Positions 10,380 through 29,290 of a DNA stretch of 64,000 nucleotides are shown here, one piece after another. The stretch comes from Flaccisagitta enflata (Eukaryota > Chaetognatha > Sagittoidea > Aphragmophora): assembly GCA_965153355.1 (NCBI GenBank), contig OZ231126.1, positions 77,748,001-77,812,000 on the forward strand. The letters are read 5' to 3'. Position numbers and translations under genes: made by a program. Position 1 is the first letter of the stretch, and each line of letters begins with the position of its first letter. The notes under the pieces are model-generated. The model was not told where the DNA came from. It was given only the letters and a program-made list of their open reading frames with translations, and made no database searches.

Positions 10380-10682
10380 AGATGCGGCCGTCAGGAACGC
10401 ATCTCTATAAGAGGGTCTGTCCGTCCGTCCGTCCGTCCGTCCGTCGGTCCCTCCGTCGGTCCGTCCGTCCGTCGGTCGGTCGGTCCGTTACGCCTGTGCA
10501 AAAACCGCGTTGCTCGGCAGTTTTTGGCCTCGGTGGGATCCTACACTGAAACAAATGATCAACCAGATGTTTTGAGAGTATTTTCACCCGTCTGTTCGTC
10601 CATCTGTCTCTCCCTACATATGTCACATGATCAATACACGCTGAGACACAGCCCGGACGCATCGTTGCCCGGTCGGGCTTGT
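10380..10682 (-). mobile_element. Family A-like element, AGATGCG variant, inserted in repeat D
   Basis: The stem AGATGCG...CGCATCT (10380-10404) is followed by CTATAAGAGGGTCTGTCC and a GTCC/GTCGGTCC block. The far end is CCCGGTCGGGCTTG. The flank GGGCATTTTT before it and TTGTAAAT after it correspond to an uninterrupted GGGCATTTTTGTAAAT in repeat D copy 2 (near 29195), implying a TT duplication. Confidence 0.55.
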
Positions 10683-11100
10683 TGTAAATCGGACAAGTTG
10701 AATTTTCTTTCCTTCAAAGTCCGTGAAATCTTGACTTCCGCTACGAAGAAAATAACTACGATGATCGTCCGATGAGCGTATCAATTCTGCAACACTTTCA
10801 GGACCAACAAAAAATAAAATTTCTTTGTGACTGAACACCTGAAAGTTAAGACTTCAAATTTTCAGTGTAGACTCAAAATTTCACGCTCTTCCACGTGGTG
10901 TCATCAGATTTTGTGTAAACTGTGTCGTTTTCACGCCATAGTGGCATATCTTAAGGTATGCGTTAGGAACAAATTTGGGGATGTTCGCGTTCGCGTTCAA
11001 GAAAATGTTTATTTCTCTGCTTAGGAAGGGGAATGTCCCTCAAGTTGTTTTCCATCGAATGGTAAAAGAAAAAATGCTTAATGTTTCAGCAAAATGAGTT
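10683..11100. repeat. Dispersed repeat D, copy 1, second part
   Basis: Matches 29200-29275 and 30250-31215 (GAAATCTTGACTTCCGCTA, CACGCCATAGTGGCATATCT, TGCGTTAGGAACAAATTTGG). In copy 2 a CACTA-like transposon interrupts the segment. Confidence 0.6.
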
Positions 11101-12010
11101 TAAAAAAGATAAATAAAATAATGTTCAGCTTTGAGAGAAAAAATCGAGGAAGGGAAAATTTGATATTTACACCATTTTTTGATAACCTATTGTTTGAGTA
11201 ATGTGTTGAAATTCTTTGTGTTTACGGTGGGATTGATAATGGTCAATGAAAACTCATAATATCATATGATGAGACATTTTTTGATTTGATTTGCTTGCTA
11301 TTTTCTACTGGAGACAGAATGGAGACAAGCCATAAAGAGCTTTTTGATCAAATCTAGGGCCGGCAGTAGTTAACTTTAACTATTTAGTTAACCAGTTAAA
11401 ATTCTAAAAACCTCTGTAGTTAACTATCCATAGTTGACTAGCTAACTATTTTTTGGGAACATAATGAAAAAATGAGCCACTTTCCCCCAAATTCATGGGA
11501 TTTTTGGAAAAACACCTAGGAAAAATTCCCCTGGCCCTTCTTGAGAACGTGGAAACAACGTCCCCGCCATGTCCGCAAAAGCGGACCTAGGGGATCTAAT
11601 TCATCAAATCAAATCAAATCAAAATTTCAAGGACTCAATTTTTTTTCAATGAAAACAGAAAACATTATATTTCGGCCAAAATTGAAAGAGGGAAATATGG
11701 AATGGAAAAGCCAATTTTTATAGAAATAGATGTAGATGTAACAAAAAAGGTACAAATTCTTAACTACTTTAGCTTGTTAACTACCGAAAAAGTAGTCAAG
11801 TTAACTATCAACTAATTAATTTCAAAACCTTAACTACTGCCGGTCCTAATCAAATCTTTAGATCCCCTAGGCGTAGGGAGGGTCACAAAAAATGGTTTGA
11901 AACTGTGCACTGGGTAGTTATGAATGTCTTTGAACCATTTAGTTCATATATAATGATGTATCTGGAGCTTCGGCTAATGTAGATTGGTAGAAAGTCGGGC
12001 CCACCATTAC
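11101..12010. repeat. Dispersed repeat D, copy 1, third part (hosts a hAT element)
   Basis: Resembles 35570-36050: TACTGGAGACAGAATGGAGA, GTAGGGAGGGTCACAAAAAA, GTCTTTGAACCATTTA and GAAAGTCGGGCCC are common to both. The copy at 35.9 kb lacks the 11355-11848 insert. Confidence 0.6.
11355..11848. mobile_element. hAT-like non-autonomous transposon
   Basis: Ends are TAGGGCCGGCAGTAGTTAA and, inverted, TAGGACCGGCAGTAGTTAAG. The exact 8-bp duplication ATCAAATC flanks it (11347-11354 and 11849-11856), as expected for hAT. GTTAAC/TAGTTAAC words repeat beneath both ends. A paralogous empty site at about 35880 (CCAAATTCTTAGACC) confirms the insertion. No transposase frame is present. Confidence 0.85.
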
Positions 12011-12114
12011 GCTGCGGAACCGTGACATTCGCCATAGGGTTGCTGAGGGTTGCGCAATCGTTGCAAACGCAGAGTTACCCTCTGGGAGTCGGTTCGTCTC
12101 TAGTCATTTCAGTG

Positions 12115-12199
12115 CGTCAATCTGTCTGTCTGTCTATCCGTCTATCAGCCTGTACGTATCTCTACTTGTCTTTCTATCTCTCAATCTTTCCGTCTATCC

Positions 12200-12267
<68 letters not shown>

Positions 12268-12351
12268 GTCTTTCTACCTATCTTTCAATCTATCTCTCAA
12301 TCTTTCCGTCTAACCATCTATCTATCGTTCTATCTATCTAGTATCTATCTT

Positions 12352-12401
<50 letters not shown>

Positions 12402-12405
12402 GGAA
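12115..12405. repeat. TATC/TCTG tetranucleotide microsatellite
   Basis: Long perfect TATC runs (about 12196-12263 and 12352-12402) with TCTGTCTG-type interruptions. Translated ORFs here are YLSI repeats without meaning. Confidence 0.9.
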
Positions 12406-12688
12406 TAAAAACAGAATTATGCCGAATTTTCGGAGGTCCATGCCCCCTTTGTCATAGGCGTTAAACCTGTAACATAGAAGTACAAATTATCATTACAAGT
12501 AACATAGTAATTCATTCTTCATTGCAAATCGGTTCTATTTTCTTTTTTTCAAATTTTCCACCTTTTTAATTGTCTTTTTTTCAGATGCTCGGTTAAATCG
12601 CGGTGCAGCCTAAAACTAGACTGCACTTTTAAAAGACATTCCCCTGGGTGCATAGTTATTTTTTTTTTAAACCCCAGGTTCATGTTAC

Positions 12689-13872
12689 TCATTTCCTTTT
12701 CTTTTCTTCGTTGTACGTCCCAAGACAGTTGATCGAAAACCTCTCGCGGGTGACTCTGTACATGTCGTCTTTACCCTTCACCTCCTCTATCACTATCACC
12801 CCCATATCTTCATTCTTATGTCCTTTTTGCTTGAAGTGATACGCCGGTTTTGTGCTGTCCTCTCCTCTCAGATCCGCTTTATGTCCAATGAACCTGTCCA
12901 TCACCCGATTCTGCGTTTTACCAACATAAACCACCTTCTCACATTTTTAGTTGCGGACACGCAACTCTATAAGAGGCTTTGTCCGTCCGTCCGTTGGTTG
13001 GTTGGTCGGTCGGTCCGTAACCACGAGTCGAAAAGTGGGAAAACGCGCATTTCCGCCCCTGCCCACCCGTCCGCAACTGATGGCCGTGTATCCGGCCTTG
13101 TTTACACCACATCCCATAAATCGCTCCCACCGTTCTGCAGTCCATCTTTCCTTTTATTCTCTTCTTTTCCCCTCTCTTGCCTACCACTTCCTTTGTCTCA
13201 ACCATATATTCACACAACTTGCATCCTTTTCCACATGGTCCTGTCCCTCCTTCCTCTGTCTTCTTCTTGGCATTTACCACCAGGTCCTCTTCTTAGGCTT
13301 AGTCTGGGCGTTTCCTTGATGTACTTATCTAACTCCCTCCCTCCTCCCTCCCTCCTCCTTTAGAAAGTGACCGTGCCTCTTCAGTATTTTGTTAATATTG
13401 GGCAGGTAAGCACTATGGGCTGTGACAAAATTGATACGCTTGTCCTCTTTCTTTTCCGCTCTTTCAAGTGCCTTTTCCCTTGTCATCTTGAATCCTTCTT
13501 TCAGCTGCCTGTTCACTTGTACTTCTCCATACCCTCTGTTCATTAGCTTTTCTTTTGTCTTCTCTGCGTATTTCAGGTAGTCCTCATCCTCGCTGCACAG
13601 CCTTCTCAACCTTCTCGCTTGCCCCTTTGCTATGCCCTCCTTGACATGTCTTGGATGGTCGCTGTCCTTGTGCAGATATCTCGTTCTGTCCGTTGGCTTG
13701 ACATACAGTTCTGTTTTTAAATCTCCATTTTCTCTCCTTGTTACTTTTACATCAAGAAAAATCGCTTCTTTTTCGCAGATCTCATATGTTACCTTAATTC
13801 TCTCCTCGTTCTTATTACAAATCTCAATAAATTTCAAAAACTCTTCCTTGCTTCCTTTCCATACTCCCACTA

Positions 13873-13876
<4 letters not shown>
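12689..13876 (-). pseudogene. Penelope-like retroelement, 5' truncated, frameshifted and interrupted
   Basis: Read on the minus strand, 13870-13325 encodes the end of a Penelope-type reverse transcriptase: WKGSKEEFLKFIE, AIFLDVKV, LKTELYVKPTDRTRYLHKD, HPRHVKEGIAKGQARRLRR. The frame breaks near 13330 in a GGA-rich tract and again near 13283. It resumes with the cysteine motif PCGKGCKLCEYM, then AIYGMWC (the GIY part), and after an insert VVYVGKTQNRVMDRF (the YIG part) with HKADL further on, ending at a stop at 12689. RT plus GIY-YIG endonuclease is the hallmark of Penelope-like elements. The 5' end stops at the catalytic box: the DNA encodes I-D-I-V-G-V-W where families have Y-x-D-D, and there it runs into TATC repeats. 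It is inactive. Confidence 0.8.
12949..13100 (-). mobile_element. Family A element nested in the Penelope-like element
   Basis: AGTTGCGGACACGCAACT (hairpin) through CTATAAGAGGC, GTCC/GTTG block, CACGAGTCGAAAAGTGGG and GCCCACCCG to GTGTATCCGGCCTTG, 152 bp. It splits the endonuclease exactly between the GIY-side WC and the YIG-side CEKVVYVGK. The uninterrupted coding would be W-C-(K-K)-C-E-K, so about six A residues became three plus five around the insert. That is consistent with a 2-bp AA duplication. Confidence 0.8.
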
Positions 13877-13933
<57 letters not shown>

Positions 13934-14065
13934 ATCTATCTATCTTAATCTATCCTACATTTCCATCTGTCAATATATCAACCTGTGTCTGTCTTACCAT
14001 CTGTCATTCCTTGTCTCCATCTATGTATCCATCTATCTGTCTGTCTATCTATCAATCTATCAATC
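13871..14065. repeat. TATC microsatellite and degenerate CTGTCTATC
   Basis: About 80 bp of TATC followed by imperfect TCTGTCTATCAATC words. The tract begins where the Penelope catalytic motif should be. Confidence 0.85.
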
Positions 14066-14510
14066 TCTCTATATGCTATGTGTAAACAATTTTGAGATTC
14101 TGAAAGTTTTCAGGTATCTGAATTTGGAAAAAAATGTTGTTTTTTTTTTTTTTTAATTTAAAGAAAAAAAAAGTTGTTACCCCCCTAAAAGTTGACCGAT
14201 TTGGACAGAATTTTTACTGGAGATTCTTCACTTCATGGATTACATCCATGTAAAATTTCATCAATGTCCGAGCATTGAAAATTGCGTTCAAAATGAAAAA
14301 AAAAATGATAATTCGCATAAAAAATATAGAATTATTAGCTTATCATAATAGATTTTGCATGAATTTTTGTTTTGTTTTGTAATCAAAAAGTAATGTACTT
14401 ACAAAAACTGTTTTGAAAAATTGTTAAATTAGATGTAAATTTTTTGACCTTATTGAAAGCCAAATTCCTCGCGATCTTGCTCCGTGTCCTTTCTCTGTCT
14501 CTTCCAATGT
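14066..14510. other. AT-rich intergenic DNA
   Basis: Includes T and A runs near 14135-14170. No gene or repeat family recognised. Confidence 0.3.
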
Positions 14511-14516
14511 ACGTCT

Positions 14517-14517
<1 letters not shown>

Positions 14518-14597
<80 letters not shown>
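14518..14597. repeat. (CT)n microsatellite
   Basis: About 78 bp of uninterrupted CT. Confidence 0.95.
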
Positions 14598-14600
<3 letters not shown>

Positions 14601-14811
14601 CTCCCATTTTTTTTCATCGTCACCGAGCATCGATATTTCTTCTAACGATGATTGGTCTCGGATATCACATGACCGATGTGTCACATGACCAATTATAAGA
14701 TGACCTCAGAAACGCGAACTTAAGAAGATAATATAAACGGGTTCGATGGCTGTGATTTGTTTGATTGGTATTGTAGGCCTAAGCCACTTTGAACCTCGAT
14801 GCGATGAAGAG

Positions 14812-15286
<475 letters not shown>

Positions 15287-15593
15287 AAAGACGCGCTTTT
15301 CGGAGGGAAGAGGAGAGGAACAACAGATCGAAAATTGAAAGGGACAAATTCTGACCATTCCTCACTCCCTCATCTCTTTATGTAGCTTATTTCCCGTCAC
15401 TTTCAGCCATTTTTTAAGCCCTGGTGAAAATTCAACCACATCTTTCATCTTTTCTTCTTCATTGAATTCTGTTCACTTGAGTAATCAATATTTGATTTTC
15501 TTATCTATGATTTTGATATCTGAGCAAGACAGCCCATTTTTTCATAAACAAACAGCTCAAAACAAATTAAAGAAAAAAACATCGCGGACAAAA

Positions 15594-23775
<8,182 letters not shown>

Positions 23776-23790
23776 TAATGTTGAATTTTT

Positions 23791-23923
23791 AGTCGCGGAC
23801 ACGCGACTTTACACCTTGCCGTGTCGGTCCGTCCGTCCGTCCGTCCGTTCAAATTTCGAGCGGTTTTTGTATCAAAGCCCCTGCCCAACCATCCACGACT
23901 GTCTTGCCGTGTATCCGGCCTTG
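23791..23923 (-). mobile_element. Family A element just after the tetraspanin stop codon
   Basis: It begins 15 bases past the stop: AGTCGCGGACACGCGACT, TTACACCTTGCCGTGTCGG, a GTCC block, GCCCCTGCCCAACC and GTGTATCCGGCCTTG. It is probably within the transcribed 3'UTR. It shares the ACCTTGC.GTGTC internal variant with the copy at 33102. Confidence 0.75.
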
Positions 23924-23929
23924 TTCTTT

Positions 23930-24460
23930 TTAAGTCACAGTGCAAACGAATACAAAATTTAATAAGTCAACACATTTTTAGACAATTTTTATCATTATCA
24001 AATGATGATTTTTCAAATCAAAAATTTTGTTTTTTATTTTTATTTGTGATATTTTTGCATGAAAGATAGCTGATATCTCACATAAATGTTAGAAAAATGA
24101 ATATAAATGATGTAAAAATTGTGGATTATAAAGAGAATTTGATTTCGCATTTCTAAAAACATTTTTTTCTTTTCCAAAAACATTTTTTTCTTTTCTAAAA
24201 ACATAGCCTCACTCTAATAACATAAAAGAATGGGGCTATATACTTAGAAATGCAAAAACTTATATCTGGAGACAGTCTATGAATTTCACCTGATTGCTTC
24301 TTAAATTCTTGCAACTGTATTTTTAGGGAAGTCTTGCAAATGAGTGATTGTTTATGGCTCTTATCAATGAAATATCCAGTTTCTTGCTTTGTTTTTATTT
24401 TTAAGCATAGTATACGTGAATGATAGACTAAAAAAACGAAGTATACTTTGTTTCGTTATA
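23930..24460. other. AT-rich DNA downstream of the tetraspanin
   Basis: Possible 3'UTR remainder. No canonical AATAAA stands out nearby. ACATTTTTTTCTTTT occurs in tandem near 24155-24205. Confidence 0.3.
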
Positions 24461-24466
24461 GTTAAA

Positions 24467-25231
24467 TAGTCGCAAAAGCGTTAGATGGTCAGCGGTACCC
24501 GTTGCCCCTATGTGAGTATGTGATGTGTGATAGTAAGAGGAGCAGCGGCCCCGAAGGGGCTGATGACCTATGCTTAGTAAGTTTTGAAGCCCTAGGATTG
24601 AATTTGAGCCATGAGGCTGTGATTTGAGCCATGAGGCAGTGATTTAAGCCTTGAGTCTGTGATTTGAGCCTCAAGGCTGTGAATTGAGCCTCGAGGCTGT
24701 GAATTAAGCCTCGAGGCAGTGAATTGCGCCTCAAGGCTGGTATTTGAGGCTTGAGGCTGGGATAGGAGGCTAGGATTTGAATATCTAGGCTGTGATTTGA
24801 GCATTGAGGCTCTTATTTGAGCCTCATGGCTGTGATTTGACGCTTTAGGCTGTGATTTGAGCTATGAGGCTGTATTTTAGCCTCCAGGCTAGGATTTTAG
24901 GCCTGAGGCTGGGATTTGATCCTTGAGGCTGGGATGTGAGCCTCGAGGCTGGGATATGGTCCCCAAGGCTAGGACATGGGCCTCAAGGCTGGGATATGGG
25001 CCTCGAGGCTGGGATATGGGCCTTGAGGCTGGGATCTGAGTCTTGAGGCAAAGATTTGGGCCATGAGGCTAGAATTTGGGCCTCTACACTAGGTCTTGGG
25101 CCTCTAGACTAGGATTATGGCCCCAAGGCCAGGATACAAGCTTCGAAGGGGGTGGACAGAGAAGAAGGAGAAGGAAAAATTTCCCCTATGTGTGAAAGCA
25201 TAGGTCATCGGTCCCTTCGGGGCCGCTGCCC
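24467..25231 (+). mobile_element. Family B element with a 20-bp minisatellite
   Basis: TAGTCGCAAAAGCGTTAGAT, GGTCAGCGGTACCCGTTGCC and a variable spacer lead to GCAGCGGCCCCGAAGGGGCT and GATGACCTATGCTTA. About 25 units of TTTGAGCCTTGAGGCTGGGA type follow. The right end is AAGCATAGGTCATCGGTCCC plus TTCGGGGCCGCTGCCC. The left leader lies outside the inverted repeats. Confidence 0.75.
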
Positions 25232-26420
25232 AAAAGCAGATCAGGTTATGAATATGAATGGTCGTCTAATTTTTCCTTCTTTTGCACTGTGACATAATGT
25301 TACTGTCACTTATTCTCGTCCTATTTTGTACGCGTCATATCCTATCCGCGTTGCCCTTCCCCTATCTTGTTTCCCGTTACGTTTTGCCCCAACTTACCCT
25401 CGCCACTTATCGTGTCCCTTACCTCGTTCTCTGATTTGTCAACCGTTAGTCGAGTAGATCGTGTCCTCTCATTGGTTATCTCTTAGTTATTGTTGTGGTC
25501 GTTGTTGTTATCGCTATCGTTTAAATTCGTTCGCTCACGTTGTCGCATCGCAGTCATCGTCTTTCCCCGTCCAGGAACATTGGTAATTAATATTTGAATT
25601 ATTAGCGCGATTACGTTTGAGTTATATTTGAATTGTATTTGATTTGCATTTAAGTCGTATTTGAGTCGCGTTTAGGTTTGCCGTTTAACTTATATTTTGT
25701 CCCTCGCTTTTCTCTTTTATTAGTATTGATGATTCGTCTTCGGTTGCAAATAAATGCCCTTTTATGCTCATTAACGTCTTATCATTAGCTGGAAAGAATT
25801 AGTTCTACGACTGCCATTAGCTATCACGCTTTTATGGCTCTAACGATACCTGACACCATGAATAACATGAGCAGGGGATTCACAACCCTTGACCTTTTTT
25901 TTCCACCTAGCGTTTGGCCCTGGGACCCGTGGAAGGTCACAAGAGCATCTGGGCACGTGATGTATGCTCATAAAGCTCAAAAATGTCAAAAAGTAATAAT
26001 CGCAAAATCGTTAGATGGCTAGCGGTACCCGTGTCCTGCTTAAAGGACGTATCGGGACCAGTAGAAAAAATGTAAAATTCCGATAAATGCTGTTTTCTAT
26101 TCCTGATGACTTCCTGAGTCGCTGTATAAGATTTCAGCCCTCTAGCTTTACTAGAACAATTCTTTTTTTGCCCCAAAGAATCCCGTGTCTTGAAGGTGAT
26201 CAAGGAAAAAAAAGACAAAATAAAAACTCCAATCACGGGTTCGAACCCCAGCGGTAAGAATGACAATTGCTGAGACGCCACTAGGCCACTAGGCCACCGA
26301 CACACTATGATCGTAAATTTGTACTTCGGTTGTTTTAATTTTAAAAGAGATGAATGTGGAAGACTTCTGTTCACGATAACTTTGACGTGAATACTCGATG
26401 GAAATCTAGGATAACTCAAC
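25232..26420. other. Intergenic DNA with a family B leader fragment
   Basis: No convincing exon. TAATCGCAAAATCGTTAGAT and GCGGTACCCGTG at about 26000-26035 is a decayed family B leader. TTTGAATTGTATTTGA-like words repeat at 25590-25680. Confidence 0.4.
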
Positions 26421-26425
<5 letters not shown>

Positions 26426-26457
<32 letters not shown>

Positions 26458-26565
26458 GTCTGTTGGTTTCTCTCTTTCTCTGTCTGTCCGTCCCTCTGGG
26501 CTTTTAGAACTCACTGTTTGTTGGTCGATCGCTCTCGCTCTCTTTCTCTCTCTCTCTGAAACAAG
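26426..26565. repeat. CT-rich microsatellite
   Basis: A perfect CT run of about 28 bp followed by imperfect CTCTCTTTCTC words, abutting a family A copy. Confidence 0.85.
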
Positions 26566-26735
26566 GGAAGATACACGGCTACCCCAGTCGCGTGCGCGTG
26601 CGGGTGGGCAGGGACTGTATTTGAGGTCACTAGACCATTTGGGCAGGAGCAGTGAAGTAAAAAAATAAACAAGGCCGGACAAACGGCCAATAAGCAATAA
26701 GCAGTAGCTTGCAGGTGGGCAGGGGCAGTGTTTGG
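26562..26735 (+). mobile_element. Two adjacent truncated family A copies
   Basis: The first starts CAAGGGAAGATACACGGC and has GTGCGGGTGGGCAGGGAC and TTTGGGCAGGAGCAGTGAAG. The second starts at 26670 with CAAGGCCGGACAAACGGCC and has CAGGTGGGCAGGGGCAG. Neither has the hairpin end. Confidence 0.6.
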
Positions 26736-26939
26736 TTGGGCGCGGGCTGTAAAGTGGCTGGAGAGGGGCCATACTGCTCAGAAATCATCATTTCAACCAA
26801 TTTTGCATCAAAAATTTTTTCGCATTACAGGTCCTCTACACACCCTCTTATAAATAATCACATTTTCCGCATATTTCTCAAAGATCGATATTTTTCATCG
26901 ATCTCAATTTTTGGCACTACGTAACAACAAAAATCAGTT

Positions 26940-27050
26940 CAGCAGAGGGCAGAGGGAGGAAGGGAGAGGGACGGAGGGAGAGGGAGAGAGGAGAGGTAGG
27001 GAAAGGGAGGGACGGAGGGGGAGAGAAAGGGAAGGAGGGAGAGGGAGGAA
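26940..27050. repeat. GGGA-rich polypurine tract
   Basis: Imperfect GGGAGGGA/GAGAGG purine run of about 110 bp immediately left of a family B copy. Confidence 0.85.
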
Positions 27051-27568
27051 TAGTCGCAAAAGCGTCAGATGGTCAGCGGTACCCGTTGCCCCTATGTGAG
27101 TGTATGTGGGTGTATAGTGGTAAGAGGGGCAGCGGCCCCGAAGGGGCCGATGACCTATGCTGTTTTTATTTGAGCTTCAAGGCTGGAATTAGGGCCTGGA
27201 GGCTGGGATTTGAGCCTCGAAACCAGAATTTGGGCCTTGAGACCGGGATTTGGGCCTCAGGACCAGGAATTGGGCCTTGAGGCTGGGATTTGGGCCTCGA
27301 TGCTGGGGTTCGAACCTTGAGGCTGGGATTTGAGCCTCCAGGCTGGGATTTGAGCCTCCAGGCTGGGATTTGAGCCTCCAGGCTGGGATTTGAGCCTCCA
27401 GGCTGGGATTTGAGCATCGAGGCTGGGATTTGAGCTTCCAGACTAGAATTTGGGCCTCAGGACTAGGATTTGGGCCTCGAGGGGGGGGGGGGACGGAGGA
27501 GAAGAAGAAGGAGAAGGAGGAGGAGGAGAAAATCTCCCATATGTGTGAGAGCATAGGGGCCGCTGCCC
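27051..27568 (+). mobile_element. Family B element flanked by polypurine DNA
   Basis: TAGTCGCAAAAGCGTCAGAT leader, GGGGCAGCGGCCCCGAAGGG hairpin, about 14 minisatellite units (GGCTGGGATTTGAGCCTCCA, four nearly identical at 27320-27400), a GAAGAAGGAGAAGG block and ATATGTGTGAGAGCATAG. The right hairpin has lost its loop side and reads GGGGCCGCTGCCC. Similar polypurine DNA on both flanks suggests insertion into one tract. Confidence 0.75.
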
Positions 27569-27893
27569 AAAAGGGAGAGAGGGAGGGAGATGGAGGGAGG
27601 GAGAAGGAGATAAGGGAGAGGAAGGGAGAGTGGGAGGGAGAGGGAGGAGGTGGGAGAGGGAGGGAGAGAGAGGGACGGAGAGGGGGAGGGAGAGAGGGAA
27701 GGAGGGAGGAAGAAAGTGAGAGGGGGATGGAGAGAGAGGGAGGAAGAGGGAGAGAGAGGGAGAGAAAGAGGGGGAGGGGGAGCGAGAGGGGGAGGGTGAG
27801 GGGGAGAGAAAGGGAGGAAGAGAGAGGGAGGGAGGGAGAGCGAGAGGGAGGGAGGGAGAGCGGGAGGGAGAGAGGGAGGGAAGGAGGAGTAGA
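27569..27893. repeat. GGGAGA polypurine tract, about 325 bp
   Basis: Almost uninterrupted purines on the plus strand. The opposed Arg/Glu/Gly and Pro/Ser/Leu ORFs are artefacts of composition. Confidence 0.9.
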
Positions 27894-27954
27894 TAAAATT
27901 AGTTTTCCAAAATCCACCATTTTTCATTTCCCTAAGGTTAATGCATTATAAAAG

Positions 27955-28035
27955 ATATTCCACCACGTCAGGAGTCTTGACAATTTCATACAACCAAGGG
28001 TTTGTTCCTGGACGCCGTGATTTGTCAATACATAG
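27955..28035 (-). repeat. End fragment of the 57.8-59.2 kb foldback repeat
   Basis: GTCAGGAGTCTTGAC and GGTTTGTTCCTGGACGCCGT are shared with 59190-59240, the right end of the large foldback. Confidence 0.55.
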
Positions 28036-28194
28036 CATCATGTTTGGAATACAGCCGCTTCTAAATGAATTAAGTTACAGCAACCAGACTGGTGCTAAAT
28101 CAAAATGTGCTTTTATTTCAAATGCATTTGAAAGAAGCGAGCTCTCAAAGTTGAAAGGGTTTTTGCCATTCTTTTGAAAAAAAAAACTCAACTT

Positions 28195-28510
28195 GGGAAG
28201 ATAGCTTCTTCTCAGTAAATTGAGCTACAGACCTCATCTTGGGCTCATTTTAAAGAGCCGTGTCTGCTCTTTAGAATGAGCCCAAGTTGAGCTCAATTAA
28301 TCGCTCAAATCATTCAGGAGAAATAAGCTTAAGAAGTTGTAAGGGTATTTGCCATTGATCAGAAAAAAACAAGAGCTAATATTTCTTAAACGAATTGAGC
28401 AATTGAGCTCAACTTGGGCTGATTTCAAAGAACTGTGTCTGCTCTTTAAAATGAGTCCAAGTTGAGATCAATTGCTCAATTCGCTTAGAAGATATAAGCT
28501 TTAGAAGTTA
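28195..28510. repeat. Tandem pair of imperfect hairpins
   Basis: Two tandem units of about 170 bp each fold on themselves. The first (about 28216-28300) pairs AATTGAGCT...TTGGGCTCATT with AATGAGCCCAAGTTGAGCTC. The second (about 28390-28500) pairs CGAATTGAGCAATTGAG with CTCAATTCG words. Both have the loop GTGTCTGCTCTTTA. Confidence 0.6.
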
Positions 28511-28619
28511 CCTTCTTCTTATGCGAAAGGCTGTTAACGGCCTGTTCCACCCATCTATCCTGACATGAAGCTGTATCAAAATCCGCTCTGCCAAACATTT
28601 AAATTTCGTTCGAACATTG

Positions 28620-29290
28620 ATAGTTAACCCAAATACACTTTTTTTTTGGCAAATGTCAAGAAACGGCAAGTGAGCAGGGGTAGAATTAGCCATTTTTTTA
28701 ATGATGAAAATTCAACAAAACTATACATTACTGTATAGCTTATGAAGTTACATATACGAATCTATAGAAGAATTTTGTTAACTGAGCTCATTTTTCATGC
28801 AAATTAAGCTTAATTAGACATATTTTGTACACAAAAAAATACAAAATTAAGCATATTGTAGCAAAAAATCAATATGAGAATATTCTTTACCTAAATTATG
28901 TTGTAACGCAATAGTATGAGGGTTTTTCATGAAAAAAAATCGAAATTTCATGAATTTTCAAAAAATCATTATAAGCACCATTTTTGGTTGGTTGGGCAGT
29001 GCTGTATAAATTTGTTCGGCCAAGCTCGTCTTCATACTAGTTATGTAGATACTCTTCAACAACTTTCATGCAAAATTTCAGCCAAATCGGCTAACTCATT
29101 CAAAAGTTAACTTTTTTGGCCTGATCTCTCTTGGTAAAGTCTGTTTTCCCGCAAAAAATCATGGGTGTAGCTCAAAGGGTTCATGAGATATGGGCATTTT
29201 TGTAAATTGAACAAATTGATTTTTTTTCCTTCAAAGTCTGCGAAATCTTGACTTCCGCTAAGAAGAAAATAACTACAAAGCACTCTGTAA
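28620..29290. repeat. Dispersed repeat D, copy 2, first part
   Basis: Counterpart of 8170-8960 and 10683-10765, without the two family A insertions carried by copy 1. Confidence 0.65.

Noticed and set aside
24467-25231. CRISPR-like array of short repeats
   Set aside because: Units are contiguous 20-bp minisatellite repeats with no unique spacers, inside a eukaryotic mobile element.
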